Shown here: positions 15,937 to 16,995 of the stretch, piece after piece
How the letters are laid out: the number at the start of each line of letters is the position of its first letter
Numbering within the stretch: position 1 is the first letter of the stretch
NCBI RefSeq assembly: GCF_009725235.1
Contig: NZ_WJFC01000265.1
Span: forward strand, 1-16,995
DNA length: 16,995 bases
DNA from: Scytonema sp. UIC 10036
Lineage (GTDB): Bacteria; Cyanobacteriota; Cyanobacteriia; Cyanobacteriales; Nostocaceae
Direction: 5' to 3'
Notes under the pieces: generated by a model
Told to the model about the DNA's origin: nothing
Databases searched by the model: none
The model's input: only the letters and a program-made list of their open reading frames with translations
Made by a program: the position numbers and the translations under genes

Positions 15937-16995
15937 CTAAGTCCATGAATAGCTAATTTGAATTATAGTGCGATTGGCTAAAATTTCAAATGCAAACGCA
16001 CTTGCGTGACGGGCAGCAATTTCTTGCCAGCCTGCTTTATCTGTTTGACTTTTGCTACTAATTAAGTCAGAAATGCCACGAACAATTAGTGCCGATACCT
16101 GCTGGTTTGCATGAGCTGCTTGCAGTAACCCTCGTCCCTCCATTTCCACTGCTAAAGCATCACCATAATTTGTCAGGAGAAATCTAAACAGACTAGAGCG
16201 TTTTGATGCAATGACTTTTTCTCCAGCCGCAATTGGCGCAACTAATACATTAGGTGCTGGACTGGGAATGTCAGGCTTGAGCCTTTGCAACCAATCTTCT
16301 TTCCTGGCTTCTGCTCTGGCTCGTTGTATGAGTGTATATGCTGATAAACCAACGTCTGGTCTGGGTTCAAAGGTTATCTTTGCCTTACCTGATTCGTAAC
16401 CATATACTTTTGTCGCGGCTACGACATCACCTAAGGACACATCCTTGATACCACCTGCTACCCCAACAAAAAATATGACATTTGGTTGAAAGTGGTTGAT
16501 TGCTCGTTCAGCTTCTAATGCGGCTCCAGTATTGCCAGCGCCAATTTCAACAATTACCACATCCCAAATCATACCGTTGGCAGCAAATTTACCTCTTTCG
16601 TAAACTGTTCCTTGGGAATGTATCTCTTCTCGCAGTTCTGTTAAATGGGCGCGAACAGCTTTATACTCAACAGGTATAGCTGTTAGGATAACCGCGCAAG
16701 GTAGATTTTGTTCTCGTTGTAGTGGTTTTTTATTCGCTTGAGCAGAACTATCCACTTGAATATTTATTGCTGGGCTAATATTTTGTTGAGAATTTTTTAT
16801 CGTGGTGCTACTGATAATAGCGCTTTCAAGCTCCGAAGCTAAATTTGCCAACTGCTGATGGCGTTCATCTTCCTCATCTATTAAATTGCTGAGCGAACGC
16901 AAGAGTAAGACAAGGGCATTCTCTTGAGTGTCGCTGCGACGTTTGTCAACTAAAAAGCCAATGACATTGTCCACCCTACTAGTGAGACTATCTGC
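15937..16995 (-). CDS. Nucleoside phosphorylase (PNP/MTAN superfamily) protein with N-terminal adaptor-like region, 5' partial
   Basis: The frame is open to the right window edge, so the true start is outside; a GTG at 16972-16974 exists but upstream codons continue without a stop. Counting from that GTG, residues 1-55 form an all-helical region ([21 protein letters not shown]) resembling small effector-associated, death-like adaptor domains, followed by a low-complexity linker. Residues 91-345 are a phosphorylase/nucleosidase domain: [12 protein letters not shown] (Glu103), [39 protein letters not shown] (Glu277, Glu279) and [10 protein letters not shown] (Asp303 at the general-acid position). 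This superfamily cleaves nucleosides and is used in conflict systems to deplete or signal through nucleotides. The catalytic set looks intact. The gene ends 19 bases before the GHKL ATPase gene, suggesting one operon. Confidence 0.8.
   Translation of the reverse strand, partial: ADSLTSRVDNVIGFLVDKRRSDTQENALVLLLRSLSNLIDEEDERHQQLANLASELESAIISSTTIKNSQQNISPAINIQVDSSAQANKKPLQREQNLPCAVILTAIPVEYKAVRAHLTELREEIHSQGTVYERGKFAANGMIWDVVIVEIGAGNTGAALEAERAINHFQPNVIFFVGVAGGIKDVSLGDVVAATKVYGYESGKAKITFEPRPDVGLSAYTLIQRARAEARKEDWLQRLKPDIPSPAPNVLVAPIAAGEKVIASKRSSLFRFLLTNYGDALAVEMEGRGLLQAAHANQQVSALIVRGISDLISSKSQTDKAGWQEIAARHASAFAFEILANRTIIQISYSWT

Overview
The window looks like accessory DNA from a filamentous, heterocystous-type cyanobacterium. 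Five HIP1 octamers (GCGATCGC at 371, 3718, 6303, 11146 and 12537) point to cyanobacteria. So do the gene families: a CHAT protease, AAA-like ATPases fused to WD40 repeats, trypsin-TPR proteases, and small antitoxins of cyanobacterial type. The DNA is A+T-rich with few clear housekeeping genes, and reads as a defence or conflict island with several decayed pieces.

Layout from left to right. (1) 1-687, minus: the C-terminal part of a CHAT (caspase-like) peptidase that runs off the left edge and is cut from its N-terminus by an in-frame TGA. (2) 855-1608, plus: a DUF4365 nuclease-like protein overlapping a HicA-like toxin gene. (3) 1609-2271: a gene-free stretch holding an imperfect inverted repeat of about 133 bp. 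(4) 2272-5938, plus: a compact three-gene operon matching the ABC three-component (ABC-3C) design: a PD-(D/E)XK nuclease effector, a small middle component, and a DUF3732-type Rad50-like ABC ATPase with a CPFC zinc-hook-like motif. (5) 6138-6524, plus: a vapB-like antitoxin gene and a frameshifted, truncated vapC whose end runs into the tail of the next gene. (6) 6501-10397, minus: a giant AAA-ATPase / coiled-coil / transmembrane / 16-repeat WD40 protein. It is divergent from (7) 10572-11921, plus, an HTH-AAA ATPase of the same superfamily; three 11-bp direct repeats lie between them. (8) 12030-13106, plus: a secreted trypsin-like protease with a C-terminal TPR. (9) 13219-13446, minus: an orphan antitoxin-like gene. 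(10) 13492-16995, minus: an operon of a nucleoside phosphorylase-like protein (running off the right edge), a GHKL (MORC/Hsp90/MutL-like) ATPase and a Rossmann methyltransferase-like protein.

The two most interesting units are the ABC-3C operon, which fits a predicted conflict-system architecture, and the phosphorylase-GHKL-methyltransferase-like operon, which I do not recognise as a named system. The AAA/WD40, HTH-AAA, trypsin-TPR and CHAT genes resemble the NTPase-regulated protease and scaffold conflict systems common in multicellular cyanobacteria, but no joint function can be shown from sequence alone. All functions are read from motifs by eye; no database search was possible.
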